From assembly GCA_947628465.1 (NCBI GenBank), contig CANQZZ010000002.1:1-60505 (forward strand): 60,505 bases of DNA, in the 5' to 3' direction. This document shows, in pieces, positions 39,137 through 49,632 of the stretch; position 1 is the first letter of the stretch, and every line of letters begins with the position of its first letter. Source of the DNA: an uncultured Clostridia bacterium (GTDB lineage: Bacteria; Bacillota_A; Clostridia; TANB77; CAG-508). Below the pieces are notes generated by a model that searched no databases, was not told the DNA's origin, and saw only the letters and a program-made list of their open reading frames with translations. The translations under genes were made by a program, and so were the position numbers.

Positions 39137-40472
39137 TAATTGTTTTAATTGGTTAAGAAAATTATTTTCTTCTATAACCTGTTTTATAAAAGAAAATAAA
39201 CTTATATCTGTTATTTTATTAATATCATTAATCTTACATATTGCTGTAACAATAACATTAGGAATAGACTATGGACTAAATAGTGATGATGCAAGTTATA
39301 TAGGAAGTGGAATTTATTTTAAAAATCACTTTACTATTATAATGCATGGCAGCAAATCGGCTCAAATAATGCCAGGCATGACATATTTAATAGCCTTAAT
39401 TTCATGCTTTGCTGGAGAAGGTTTAGGCTTAATTATATGTCTTAAAATATTATGGATGATAATGGGTGTATTATCTGTTCTTGGAGTTTATAAAATTGTA
39501 AGATTATTTAGTAATAAATTAATTTCATCAATTTCTGCATGTTTTTTGCTAGTAATTGATTTTATTTGGATGGATAATATAATTTTAACAGAAACACCAT
39601 TTATGTTTGGCTTTATATTTTTAATATATGCATCATTAATGCTAGCTAACACTAAAAAAGCGAAATATTTTTATCAAATTGTAGCTTTATATATGTTTTG
39701 CATATTGTTAAAAGCTAATATTGCACCATATCCTGTTTTTCTAATTGTATATTTATTATTTAAAAAATATGATTTAAAAGTTTTAGGAAAACAACTTTTA
39801 ATTAGTGCAGCAATTTTATCAGTATTCTTTGTTCCTTGGATAATAAGGAATTACATAGTTTTTAATAAATTTATACCACTGACTTATGGTAGTGGAAATC
39901 CATTATTGCTTGGAACATATCAAGGTTATAATTACCCTCCAGATGATAAAACTGCTTATGATGAATATGTAAATCAAAATGCTTCTGAAGAAATGAAAGA
40001 ATACTTAAATGGTACTAAAACCGAAAAATCATATATGAAAAAATATTATCAATTAGAAAAAGATGGAATGATTGCAAAATATCGCATGATGCAATGGTGG
40101 AACACAGACAAAGTTTCAATGCTTGTTTCGTATTTAATTTATAAACCAGTAGTAAACATGTGCAACGCGTTTTATTGGACAGAAATATGGAATATTCCAC
40201 GTTTATTATTATTTATATTAAGAGCTATTGATATAGTTTTAACAATAATTTGTAGTATAATGATATTGATTAATAAAAAATATATAAAAGAATTAGTTTT
40301 TTTAGCAGTTAATTATATTTTTCAAATTTTGGTATATAGTTATACCTTCGCTTTTTCTAGATATGGACAAACTTTATTGTTTATTAGATTTATAATCATA
40401 GGTATTGGATTGCAAATTTTATATGATTATATAAAGAATATTCATCTAAAGAAAAAAGGTGCAACTTTATAG
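39120..40472 (+). CDS. GT39-like polyprenyl-phosphate sugar transferase
   Basis: 450 residues with about ten membrane segments. The first outside loop has LNSDDASYIGSG, the acidic motif of GT-C enzymes. A hydrophilic outside part near residues 255-330 includes GNPLLLGTYQGYNYPP. GT-C enzymes take sugar from a polyprenyl-phosphate donor and act outside the cytoplasm. It is the first of two such genes in a row. Confidence 0.8.
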   Translation: MKKIINNCFNWLRKLFSSITCFIKENKLISVILLISLILHIAVTITLGIDYGLNSDDASYIGSGIYFKNHFTIIMHGSKSAQIMPGMTYLIALISCFAGEGLGLIICLKILWMIMGVLSVLGVYKIVRLFSNKLISSISACFLLVIDFIWMDNIILTETPFMFGFIFLIYASLMLANTKKAKYFYQIVALYMFCILLKANIAPYPVFLIVYLLFKKYDLKVLGKQLLISAAILSVFFVPWIIRNYIVFNKFIPLTYGSGNPLLLGTYQGYNYPPDDKTAYDEYVNQNASEEMKEYLNGTKTEKSYMKKYYQLEKDGMIAKYRMMQWWNTDKVSMLVSYLIYKPVVNMCNAFYWTEIWNIPRLLLFILRAIDIVLTIICSIMILINKKYIKELVFLAVNYIFQILVYSYTFAFSRYGQTLLFIRFIIIGIGLQILYDYIKNIHLKKKGATL

Positions 40473-40510
40473 TTATACATGCTAAAATATTAGGAAAGGA
40501 AAGAATTTTC

Positions 40511-41936
40511 ATGAAAGAAAAAATATTAAAATATAGTCAAACAATTTTTTTAATAATATATTTACTATTTTCAATTGCACTTTGTGTGTCTCAATTAAAA
40601 TATAATCATTCTGTAAAATTTATTATTTTATTTATTTTAATTGCTCTATTTATTGGATTTATTATTAAATTTAAAAATTATTTTAGAAAAATATTAAATA
40701 CAAAAACATTTTTTATTATATGTATTTGTATTGGAATTGCTTTAAGAATTTCACTATTATTTTTAAATTATCCTAAATTAACTGGAGTAGGTGATTATCA
40801 AACTTTCTTTCATAATGCACAAAAGTTTTGTGAGACAAATACTATTGCTCAGCCAACATATATTGCCCTTTTCCCTTTTCTTATGCCATATATAGTTATT
40901 TTAGGAAGTTTCTTTAAAATAGCAAAAGTTTCATATTTTTCTGTTATTTTATTGAATATTATTTTAGATTTAATTACACCACTTTTTTTATATTTTTCTT
41001 TCAAAAATAAAACTTTGGCTAAATGTATCTCTGTAAGTTGGTTAATTAATCCTATTAATATAATATGGTGTACAATTTGTTGTCCTGTTGTACTTGTTAA
41101 CTTTGGAATATCCGCTTCAATCTTTATTTTTTCAAAATTAGTACACAATATAAATTCTAAAAAATTTATTATATATAGTATATTAACTGGAATAATAATT
41201 GGAATTTCTAATTCATTTAGACCAATAATGCCTATAATGTTAATTGCAATATTGTTATATTACATTTATATTAATTTAAAAAATAAAAAATTTAATAAAA
41301 ATTATTTAATAAGTTTTATATTAATAATATTATTTTTTGTTTCAATAAAATATATCATTAATATATCAATGAATAAAATTAATGGACAAGAAGTTTCGAA
41401 AACTGCTGGCTGGACTCTATATATAGGCTCTAATCTAGATAGTAATCGGAACTTGGTATAACGAGTCAAAATTAGATGAATTATTTGGTCAAGGGTTATC
41501 TCCTGAAGAAGCACAAAAAGAATTTCAAAAATTAGCTATTGAAAGATATAAAAATAATGGAATACATAATATTAAATTATTCTGTGCTAAATTTGTAATA
41601 TTAAGTGGTAATTTAGCTAATTTTACTTTTGATACATTTAATGCTAAAATTACATTAGAATTGTTTTCACAAATATTAAAATTGTGTTTACATATTTATA
41701 TTACTACACTTATATTTTTAAACTTACTATATGCTATTCAAAGTTTAATTTGCAAGAAATATTTAAAAGAAGATATATTCTATATGCTATTTTATATAGG
41801 AATAATTACTTCTCATTTATTTGTTGAAGTTAGCGCAAGATATTATACGCCAGCACTCGTTCCTTTATCTATAATAGCATCTATATCAATGTATAAAAAT
41901 CTAAAATTAAATGCAAAGGAAGATAAAAATGATTAA
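40511..41936 (+). CDS. GT39-like membrane transferase, needs +1 shift at CGG
   Basis: Zero frame gives 316 residues of membrane protein (acidic loop GVGDYQTFF near residue 95) and stops at TAA 41459-41461, a few codons after an in-frame CGG at 41447. Skipping the C of CGGA gives YIGSNLDSN-GTWYNESKLDELF and continues through two more membrane segments to 41936, 474 residues in all. GSN-x4-G-x-WN is the loop motif expected in these GT-C proteins and spans the joint. The second part has no start codon near its beginning. The stop overlaps the mnaA start by 8 bases, so the shifted frame also gives normal operon spacing. Confidence 0.83.
41446..41450 (+). other. CGG +1 frameshift site in GT39-like gene
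   Basis: Zero frame AAT CGG AAC TTG GTA TAA; without the C it reads AAT GGA ACT TGG TAT AAC GAG. The resulting Gly-x-Trp joins two halves of one conserved loop. Inferred from protein continuity. Confidence 0.85.
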
Positions 41937-43029
41937 AGTAATGACTATATTTGGTACTAGGCCAGAAGCAATTAAAATGGCACCAGTAGTAAAAGAATTA
42001 AAATCAAGAAAAGAAATTGAGTGTATTGTATGCGTTACTGCGCAGCATAGACAAATGCTTGATCAAGTATTAAATGTTTTTGATATAAAACCTGATTATG
42101 ATTTAAATATAATGCAATCTAATCAAACTTTAAGTGATATTACTACAAGAGCATTAAATGGATTAGAAGAAATAATTAAGAAAGAAAAACCTAATATTGT
42201 TCTTGTTCATGGTGATACTACTACTACATTTGCAGGTGCACTTGCCGCATATTATGCACAAGTAGATATAGGACATGTTGAAGCAGGACTTCGTACTTGG
42301 AATAAATATTCACCATATCCTGAAGAAATGAATAGACAAATGGTTGGAATTTTAGCAGACATGAATTTCGCTCCAACTGAAAATAGCAGGCAAAATTTAT
42401 TAAATGAAAACAAAAATCCTGATACAATATATGTAACTGGCAATACTGCAATAGATGCCCTTAGTACAACAGTTAATGAAAACTATTCTCATGAATTATT
42501 TGATTGGATAGGAAATGATAAATTAATTCTTCTTACTGCTCATAGGAGAGAAAATTTAGGCATGCCTATGCGTAATATTTTTAAAGCAATAAAAAAAGTC
42601 ACAGACGATATCCCTAATGTAAAAGTTATATATCCTGTACATTTAAATCCAAAAGTTAAAACTATTGCAGATGAAATATTAGGAAACAATGAAAAAATAA
42701 AATTAATAAATCCACTAGAAGTAATTGATTTCCATAATTTTATTAATAAATCGTACATAATTTTAACAGATAGTGGAGGGATTCAAGAAGAAGCTCCTTC
42801 TCTCGGAAAGCCAGTACTAGTACTAAGAGATACAACTGAAAGACCAGAAGGAATAGATGCAGGTACACTAAAACTTGCAGGAACTGATGAAGATACTATT
42901 TATAATTTAACAAAAGAATTATTAACAAATAGAGTTGAATATGATAAAATGAGCAAAGCATCAAATCCTTATGGTGATGGGAAAGCAAGCATAAGAATTG
43001 TTGATGCAATAGTAAAAAAATATTGTTAG
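41929..43029 (+). CDS. mnaA: UDP-N-acetylglucosamine 2-epimerase (non-hydrolysing)
   Basis: 366 residues from ATG 41929 with GGAAG 7 bases upstream. GTRPEAIKMAPV, TAQHRQMLD, HGDTTTTFAGALAA, HVEAGLRT and DSGGIQEEAPSLGKP are textbook MnaA/WecB motifs. It interconverts UDP-GlcNAc and UDP-ManNAc and feeds TagA in the same operon. Last gene of the operon, followed by a terminator. Confidence 0.95.
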   Translation: MIKVMTIFGTRPEAIKMAPVVKELKSRKEIECIVCVTAQHRQMLDQVLNVFDIKPDYDLNIMQSNQTLSDITTRALNGLEEIIKKEKPNIVLVHGDTTTTFAGALAAYYAQVDIGHVEAGLRTWNKYSPYPEEMNRQMVGILADMNFAPTENSRQNLLNENKNPDTIYVTGNTAIDALSTTVNENYSHELFDWIGNDKLILLTAHRRENLGMPMRNIFKAIKKVTDDIPNVKVIYPVHLNPKVKTIADEILGNNEKIKLINPLEVIDFHNFINKSYIILTDSGGIQEEAPSLGKPVLVLRDTTERPEGIDAGTLKLAGTDEDTIYNLTKELLTNRVEYDKMSKASNPYGDGKASIRIVDAIVKKYC

Positions 43030-43036
43030 CAAAAAA

Positions 43037-43071
43037 AATTCTTTAGTATTAAATTACTAAAGAATTTTTTT
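43037..43071. terminator. Bidirectional terminator
   Basis: Perfect 12-bp stem (AATTCTTTAGTA with TACTAAAGAATT) with T-runs on both sides (plus TTTTTT, minus TTTTTTTT). It sits between the convergent mnaA gene and the minus-strand FAD gene. Confidence 0.9.
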
Positions 43072-43074
43072 ATA

Positions 43075-44625
43075 TTATTTCTTTTCCTCATGGTATTCTT
43101 TTTCTGTATTTACATTCCAAATATTATCTTTTTCTTTAATTCCATTTATTATATTATTAACAGTTTCAAATGATGTAGCCATAGAATGATCCATATTATT
43201 ATATCTATGTTGTCCATTTCTTCCTACACAATACAAATTCTCAAATTTATTTAAAAAAGTAATTAAATCATTAATTTGATTATAAGTATCAAAATATGCA
43301 GGGTATGCTTTTTTTATTTTTTCTCTATGAGAATCTAATATATCATTTTTATTTATAATACCCATTTTAATTAGCTCTGATGAAGCAAATTCAACAAATT
43401 CCTCATCACTCATATTCCAGTATTCATCACCTTCATCACAAAAATATTCTAATCCTAGCCAAATAGTTTCGTTAACATTGTTTACCATATATGGACTCCA
43501 ATTATTAAATATTTGTATTCTTCCTAATTTTACATCTGGTTCTTGTATATAAATCCAACAATCTGGTACAATATTTCCTATTGTTTTTATATTTGTTTCA
43601 TTTTTTAAATTTAATTTTTTAACTAATAATCCAACAGTAATAAAATCTCTATAAGGAAGGCCTTTTGCAATATCAGAAATATTATTAGGAACATTATTCA
43701 TTCCAATTACTAAATCTTTTAATGGCATACTTGATATAAAAATATCTCCTTGCATTTCTATTTGTTTTCCATTTGTTTCGTAAACAACTGAAGTAATTTG
43801 TCCGTTATTTTGGTTAATTTTTATTACTTTGCTTTCTTTGCAAATTTTGCCTCCCAATTTTTCAAATTCAGATGCTACTGTTTCCCAAAGCTGACCAGGT
43901 CCATATTTTGGATATATAAATTCTTCTATTAAAGATGTTTCGACTTTTTTATTATTTATATGGAATACTTTTTTAAACATATCTTTTATAATTACAGAAA
44001 TTGACAATCCTTTAACACGTTGTGCTCCCCACTCCGCAGATATATTTGCTGGATGCCTACCCCATAATTTTTCTGTATATTTTTCAAAAAACATATTATA
44101 TAATTTTTTACCAAAACGATTAATATAAAAATTTTCTAATGAATCTTCTTTTTTCTTAATAAAAATTGATTTTAAATAACTAAAACCTGCTACAATAGTC
44201 CTTTTTAATCCCATATTTTTAAAAGTTTGAAGTTTCATACTAATTGGATAATCAAAAAATTTTTTTAAATAATATATTCTAGAAACTCTGTGTCTTACTA
44301 GCATAACACGATCTTCTTTTTCTGGGTCTGGACCATTTTCAACTAGCTTTTTTTCTCTGCCTAATTTCTTATCGTCATATGATGGTTTTCCTTGAGTTGG
44401 CATAATTTCTTTCCAAAATTCTATAACATCTTCATCTTTTGAAAAAAAGCGGTGCCCACCAATATCCATCCTATTATTTTTATAATTAACAGTTTTTGAA
44501 ATTCCTCCAATATCATTTGACTCTTCTAATATAGTAACATCATAATCTTTACTTTCTTTTAATAATTTGTATCCAGCTGTTAATCCTGCTGGTCCCGCTC
44601 CTATAATAATTACTTTCTTTTTCAT
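43075..44625 (-). CDS. FAD/NAD(P)-binding protein, UDP-galactopyranose mutase/amine oxidase-like
   Basis: 516 residues. N-terminal [14 protein letters not shown] and [13 protein letters not shown] bind [15 protein letters not shown] and the C-terminal [21 protein letters not shown] match polysaccharide-cluster FAD proteins related to protoporphyrinogen oxidase and UDP-galactopyranose mutase. The exact reaction is not known. 43 bases after the shifted stop of 44669-46214, so co-transcribed with it. AGGAG precedes the start. Confidence 0.8.
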   Translation of the reverse strand: MKKKVIIIGAGPAGLTAGYKLLKESKDYDVTILEESNDIGGISKTVNYKNNRMDIGGHRFFSKDEDVIEFWKEIMPTQGKPSYDDKKLGREKKLVENGPDPEKEDRVMLVRHRVSRIYYLKKFFDYPISMKLQTFKNMGLKRTIVAGFSYLKSIFIKKKEDSLENFYINRFGKKLYNMFFEKYTEKLWGRHPANISAEWGAQRVKGLSISVIIKDMFKKVFHINNKKVETSLIEEFIYPKYGPGQLWETVASEFEKLGGKICKESKVIKINQNNGQITSVVYETNGKQIEMQGDIFISSMPLKDLVIGMNNVPNNISDIAKGLPYRDFITVGLLVKKLNLKNETNIKTIGNIVPDCWIYIQEPDVKLGRIQIFNNWSPYMVNNVNETIWLGLEYFCDEGDEYWNMSDEEFVEFASSELIKMGIINKNDILDSHREKIKKAYPAYFDTYNQINDLITFLNKFENLYCVGRNGQHRYNNMDHSMATSFETVNNIINGIKEKDNIWNVNTEKEYHEEKK

Positions 44626-44668
44626 TTTATATACTCCTATCTAATAATTTATTACATATGCTTATCTT

Positions 44669-46214
44669 TTACTTTTTAGTTACATCTTTTATTTCTTCAT
44701 TATTATAATGATAAAAACTATAAATTAATAAAGGAATTGGTACTAGTGACTGATAATAAACGAAACGATATTCATAACCTGTAATTAAAAGCATCATTAT
44801 TACAGAATTAGATAATGCCAAAATAAAAGGTAAACATTTTTTTAATTTTACTCCGCTTTTTTATAACCATAAATACGCCGAATATGATTAAAAATAATCC
44901 TTGTCCTATATTTATAAATAACCATCTAAAAAATGTATTATTAATACTATTATTATAATTAACTAATTCTTTATACACTGCATTACTTACATTTTTTATT
45001 GCATTGTTATTCTCTGCATCTTCTTTATAATCATAGTCAACCTCTGTTAAAGTCCTACTTGTTCCCCAAATAGGTTTTGACATGTTCATAAATGACCTTA
45101 CAAACATCTTTGGATTATGAATAGATTTATTAATATATAATTTCATTAGTCCTTCAAAATTTTCATTTACGTTCTTATTATACTTAGGAGTATTCCATTT
45201 TATATTATTAAAATTTCCAGCGCTATAATGTTGATCAATAATTTCAAGTGGTACACTTTTATCTAAAATTTCTAGTTCCTCTTCAGTAAAATAAGCCTGA
45301 TTTTTATAATAATACGAAATTTGTCCCATAATAACTCCCATCATTTCAGGTTTACCACCAGTTGTTCTATCTATGTTAAAGGCTTTATAAACTGGTCCTG
45401 TAATAATAAAATTTGATATTAAAATTACAATAAATGAAATTGCAAAAAACTTCGTTTTTTTATTATAAAATATTATTAATGCAATATACATTAAAATAAA
45501 TGGTGCTATTCCATTATGCCTAAAGAATAATATGCCTAAGCTTGAAATAATAAATAAAACTTTATTATTTATCTTTTTTATCCATTCTCCATTGGTCATT
45601 GATATATCAATTAAGCAAAGCGTTCCTAAAAAAATGCACCAAGAATAAATAACATCTTTCCAAAGAGTAACACTATACTTTATAAATATAGGATTCATTA
45701 CTATTAATAATAAAACGATTAAAGTTTGTTTAAAATTTAAAAAATTTTTCCTACAAAAATAGCAAAAATAAATTAAAATTAAAAATATTATTATGCACTG
45801 AAAAATAGTAGCTGATATTAAATTATTATAAAATAATGATGGAATTTTTAGCATAAATAAAGTTTCCATAACAGGATGCCAATTTTTATATTCACCTGTT
45901 TGAACTTGCTTCCACTGCTTATTTGTATCCAATGTATAGTATCCTGGGTAATATGCCAAAATTGCTATTACCATAAAAATAATAATTAATATTGCATAAA
46001 AAATAAATTCTCTTTTTAATATTGGATTATCTTTAGATTTATTTCTTATTTTAATGTCATCTAATTTATTCCAAAGAAAATATAATATAAAATATACTAT
46101 TGTAAAAGTTATTAAAAAATTAATTGCGCTAGTTTGACTATTTGCAATAGATAAAGTATATAAAAGTGTTAATATTCCTACTATAATGATGTTTATATAT
46201 TTTTTTTTGTTCAT
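44669..46214 (-). CDS. Large polytopic membrane protein (DUF6020-like), needs +1 shift at CGG
   Basis: Zero frame gives 468 residues with about 11 membrane segments and ends at 44808 shortly after an in-frame CGG (44855-44853, complement). Skipping the C of CGGA replaces a basic, random-looking tail by KK-GVKLKKCLPFILALS, two more membrane segments and YRFVYYQSLVPIPLLIYS, ending at 44669 with 514 residues. The YR(F/Y)VYYQ motif near the C-terminus is what I expect for this family of envelope membrane proteins, probably lipid-carrier-dependent transferases; no function is established. Extra hydrophobic segments in the shifted frame argue for real coding. Upstream promoter at 46256-46284. Confidence 0.75.
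44852..44856 (-). other. CGG +1 frameshift site in large membrane protein gene
   Basis: Coding strand AAA AAG CGG AGT in the zero frame; AAA AAG GGA GTA when the C is skipped. The shifted frame stays open for another 60 codons and encodes hydrophobic segments. Inferred. Confidence 0.78.
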
Positions 46215-46255
46215 CTTATCTCCTTTTATGTATTCTAATACTAATCACGTTGTTT

Positions 46256-46284
46256 ATTATTTCATAATATAACTTATAAGTCAA
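46256..46284 (-). promoter_or_regulatory. Promoter for the 46214 minus-strand operon
   Basis: On the minus strand TTGACT (46284-46279), 17-base spacer, AATAAT (46261-46256), about 40 bases before the start at 46214. One of two divergent promoters in the gap 46215-46418. Confidence 0.55.
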
Positions 46285-46362
46285 CAACATTTTATTGTTT
46301 ATATATTTATTTCTTTAACTTTTATATCAGTAAAAAATATACTATTATTTTTGTATAATTTA

Positions 46363-46391
46363 TTAACAATTTTTTTTTAATATGATAAAAT
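46363..46391 (+). promoter_or_regulatory. Promoter for the gtrA-like gene
   Basis: TTAACA, 17-base spacer, TAAAAT, with GTGAGG then ATG 46419 following about 28 bases later. Confidence 0.55.
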
Positions 46392-46418
46392 ATGTAAAAA
46401 ATAAATGTGAGGTATAAA

Positions 46419-46862
46419 ATGATTAAAAAAATATTAGAATTATATAAAAAATATGAAGAGGTTATATTATATTTAATTTTTGGTGTATTAACTACAATAG
46501 TTAATCTAATATCAAAATACATATTATTATTTATATTATTAGATCCAAAAGATGCAATACAACTGCAGACTGCAATTGTAATATCATGGATAATTGCAGT
46601 TCTTTTTGCTTACTTTACAAATAGAACTTTTGTATTTAAAAGTAACACTAAAAACAAATTAAAAGAATTTATAAGTTTTATTGTCGCAAGAATTTCAACA
46701 CTTTTATTAGAAATGTTTATTATGTGGTTCTTTGTAACATTGCTTAAATTAAATTCAGATTTATATGTTGCATTATTTACAGTTATTTCACAAGTTATTG
46801 TTGTAATTGCTAACTATATTTTTAGCAAGCTATTTATTTTTAAAGAAAGAAAGGATATATAA
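46419..46862 (+). CDS. GtrA/GtcA-family membrane protein
   Basis: 147 residues with four membrane segments and the family features LYLIFGVLTTIVNL at the start and AYFTNRTFVFKS in the middle. Start at 46419 has GAGG 6 bases upstream; an in-frame GTG at 46407 is not needed. GtrA/GtcA proteins are thought to help flip undecaprenyl-phosphate sugars and, with CsbB and YfhO, glycosylate teichoic acids; those partners are at 2981 and 124. Confidence 0.87.
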   Translation: MIKKILELYKKYEEVILYLIFGVLTTIVNLISKYILLFILLDPKDAIQLQTAIVISWIIAVLFAYFTNRTFVFKSNTKNKLKEFISFIVARISTLLLEMFIMWFFVTLLKLNSDLYVALFTVISQVIVVIANYIFSKLFIFKERKDI

Positions 46863-46863
46863 A

Positions 46864-47943
46864 ATGATTTTTTTCATTTTACTTTTATTATTAATTATTT
46901 TATATAAATCTAAATTTAATTTTAAAAGTTTTAATACTGATTATATATCCATTGAGCAAACTAAATGTATTAATGCTATTTTCGTAGTTTTAGTATTTTT
47001 ATCTCATGTAAAAACTTATATATATTTAGATGATGTTTGGTTTAATTCATATTTTTTAAAAATTAATATTCTTCTAGATCAATTAATTGTTACTACTTTT
47101 TTATTTTTTTCTGGTTTTGGGATAATGGAATCTATAAAAAAGAAAAAGGAAAAATATATTAACTCGATGCCTAAAAAAAGATTATTAAATACCTTTATAA
47201 ACTTTGATATTGCAGTTTTATTATTTTTTATATGTGACTTAATTACCAATCAAATTCACAATTATAGTATAAAAGATATTTTATTATCATTTACAGGTTG
47301 GTCTTCTATAGGTAATAGCAATTGGTATATTTTTGATATACTTGTTCTTTATTTATTTACTTGGATATCTTTTAAAATATTTAATAAAAGTAATATAAAA
47401 GCAATATGGTCAACTACAATATTATCATTATTTTTTATATATTTCCTAAAAATATCGAAAGATGTATATTGGTATAATACAATTTTATGCTATGTTGCTG
47501 GAATGTTTTATTCATACTTTAAACCTAAAATAGAAAAATTTATTTGCGAAAATAATAAAACCTATTTATTTACATTATTTGTTTGTTGTATAGGATTTGT
47601 TATTCTTTATAAGTTTTTAAAAGGTTATAGTTTCATGTTATATGAACTCACATCAATTATTTTTGTTATAATTATTTTATTAATTTGCATGAAATTTTCA
47701 TTTAAAAATAAAATTTTAACTTATTTAGGAAATAATATTTTTTGGATTTATATTTTACAAAGAATTCCTATGATGCTTTTGAAACATTATAACTTAAATA
47801 ATTATAATTCATATTTATTTATTATTATTTGTTTTATATTAACTTTACTGCTTACTGAACTTGTTAAATTACTAATAAAATTATTTAATAAAACAACTTC
47901 CTTAATAGGAAACAAATATTTACATAGTAAAAGCGAGCTTTAA
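46864..47943 (+). CDS. Acyltransferase family 3-like membrane protein
   Basis: 359 residues from ATG 46864, which follows GAAAGG; upstream in-frame Met codons fall inside gtrA. About ten membrane segments, with TKCINAIFVVLVFLSHV carrying the His expected in segment one and FLFFSGFGIMES matching the family. Likely O-acylates an envelope glycan. Starts one base after the gtrA stop. Confidence 0.78.
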   Translation: MIFFILLLLLIILYKSKFNFKSFNTDYISIEQTKCINAIFVVLVFLSHVKTYIYLDDVWFNSYFLKINILLDQLIVTTFLFFSGFGIMESIKKKKEKYINSMPKKRLLNTFINFDIAVLLFFICDLITNQIHNYSIKDILLSFTGWSSIGNSNWYIFDILVLYLFTWISFKIFNKSNIKAIWSTTILSLFFIYFLKISKDVYWYNTILCYVAGMFYSYFKPKIEKFICENNKTYLFTLFVCCIGFVILYKFLKGYSFMLYELTSIIFVIIILLICMKFSFKNKILTYLGNNIFWIYILQRIPMMLLKHYNLNNYNSYLFIIICFILTLLLTELVKLLIKLFNKTTSLIGNKYLHSKSEL

Positions 47944-47954
47944 AGCCCGCTTTT
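47929..47954. terminator. Bidirectional terminator
   Basis: Inverted repeat AAAAGCGAGCTT / AAAGCCCGCTTTT with one mismatch and T-runs on both strands, between the convergent acyltransferase and spore protein genes; it overlaps the stop of the acyltransferase gene. Confidence 0.75.
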
Positions 47955-47956
47955 CC

Positions 47957-48121
47957 TTATGCTTTTCTGTTTGCTATTTCAATTGCTTTTGCAACCATAC
48001 TTCCACAATCTTTTGATGATACACTTCCCCATCCTTCTTTTTTTACTTTTTCATATACTCCTAATTCTTTTGCTATTTCTTCTTTTAGATTTTCAGACAT
48101 TAAACCTTTGTTTCTTGCCAT
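47957..48121 (-). CDS. Alpha/beta-type small acid-soluble spore protein
   Basis: 54 residues, beginning MARNKGLMSENLKEEIAKEL and continuing with GWGSVSSKDCGSMVAKAIEIA, the conserved SASP pattern of E-IA-ELGV and the G-W/G-x-V-x-S/T-x-D/E-x-G block. These proteins coat and protect DNA in the spore core. A strong AAGGAGG site lies before the ATG. Shorter than the 60-70 residue SspA-type proteins but complete. Shows that the organism forms spores or has recent spore-forming ancestry. Confidence 0.88.
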   Translation of the reverse strand: MARNKGLMSENLKEEIAKELGVYEKVKKEGWGSVSSKDCGSMVAKAIEIANRKA

Positions 48122-48215
48122 TATAAATCCTCCTTTAGAAAAATAAATTTTTATTTTTCCTCTATTATTATTTGCAAAATTATATTTTTTATTTTAACAA
48201 TTTTTTCTTTTTTTA

Positions 48216-49589
48216 TTACTGAGTCAAAATTCCATTTGGCGTATCTATAATAACTAAAATATTTTCTTCTCTTCCTGTTTTAGCATTAATATACACTAAA
48301 AAATCTGTATCATCTATTTTTCCTTTAAATTCATAACAAAGTATTTCTGATTTCCACTCTGTCGGAATTATAGCAAGACCTTCACTAAATATTTCCAAGT
48401 TTTTATTTAAATTAGATTTTGCTTGTTCTTTAGAAATATTAATTTCTGAAATTTCTCTTTCAGTATGATTATTCAAATATCCGCTTGTTTCCATACCTAG
48501 AACTTCCCCATTATCTAAGGCTATTTTTAATTTTATTAAATCTGGATATACAGTTACATTATCTTGTTCATAAGCATAATTTATTGTTACAATTCCTGAT
48601 TCTTTTAAATAATATGTTTCTTTCATATTTTCAATTCCACGAGATTTTAAAAATTCTTTTCCTATATTATTTGCTTCATCTTGCGAAAGCACTTCTGCAC
48701 CAACTTCTCGGTTATAATTCATATTTACTATATGTCCACCTTTTTTTGAAATTGATATTGTAAGTGGATTATCATCATTTCCATTTTTTACTTTTGCGTT
48801 AAAATCAAAAACTTGTATATCTCCATTCTCAACTAATCCATTAGAATTTAAATCTGATAGTCTATCTTCACCAATAAAATCTTTTGCAATTTGTTTTGCT
48901 TTTTCTTCATCTATATCTTCACCTGTAAGACCTTTTTTCTCTGCAGATTCTATATGCTCTGAAAACGCTCCATCATAAATTAACCCAGCATATTCTCCAA
49001 AATTTTCATCTAAATTTTTAAATGTTTCTGCAGATAAATTATCAACTTGTTGTGCAAATGCAACTTCTGTATTTTTCGTTAATTCGTCCCAACTTATTCT
49101 GCCATCATTCATATCTGTAGATAACTGATCTAATGTGTTTTTTAGTTCCTTGCTATACTCATGAAGATCTTTTAAATTATCCAAATCTTCTTGAGTAAGC
49201 TCCTCATTATATATATTTTTTCTTGAAAGTGAATAACTATATTCACTAACTTGATTTAGAAATTTAGCTGTATTTGCAAGCTCTGTACTAGATACTGGAA
49301 GTTGTGCTAAATATACTTGTGCAAGGTTTGCTTCTCGCCATACTTTACTTAAAGTTTCTGCTCCATGTTCTGGAGTACTTGTAATTGTTGCCTTTGCTAA
49401 ATAATTTTCTACGTCTTGTACGTAGTCAATTAATTCATATAAAGCTAAATTATATTGATTATGAGTTGCTGTTGCATATTCCTTATTTTCTTTATATAAA
49501 AAATATCCAAGAACTATGCTTACTATTACTAGTAAAATCATAATTCCATAAAGGTAATTTTTTTTCATTGTTTTTAAATATTTATTCAT
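48216..49589 (-). CDS. ypeB: Spore germination protein YpeB
   Basis: 457 residues. One N-terminal membrane segment (about 11-29), an alpha-helical domain (about 35-200) and repeated PepSY-type domains (about 230-450; EKAKQIAKDFIGE, EANNIGKEFLKSRG, EQAKSNLNKNL). YpeB is required for correct placement of the cortex-lytic enzyme SleB in the spore. Directly downstream of sleB in the same direction, the standard pairing. Confidence 0.92.
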   Translation of the reverse strand: MNKYLKTMKKNYLYGIMILLVIVSIVLGYFLYKENKEYATATHNQYNLALYELIDYVQDVENYLAKATITSTPEHGAETLSKVWREANLAQVYLAQLPVSSTELANTAKFLNQVSEYSYSLSRKNIYNEELTQEDLDNLKDLHEYSKELKNTLDQLSTDMNDGRISWDELTKNTEVAFAQQVDNLSAETFKNLDENFGEYAGLIYDGAFSEHIESAEKKGLTGEDIDEEKAKQIAKDFIGEDRLSDLNSNGLVENGDIQVFDFNAKVKNGNDDNPLTISISKKGGHIVNMNYNREVGAEVLSQDEANNIGKEFLKSRGIENMKETYYLKESGIVTINYAYEQDNVTVYPDLIKLKIALDNGEVLGMETSGYLNNHTEREISEINISKEQAKSNLNKNLEIFSEGLAIIPTEWKSEILCYEFKGKIDDTDFLVYINAKTGREENILVIIDTPNGILTQ

Positions 49590-49632
49590 TTTATTCTCCC
49601 CAATCGAATTTTTTATAATTTTTATTTACAAA

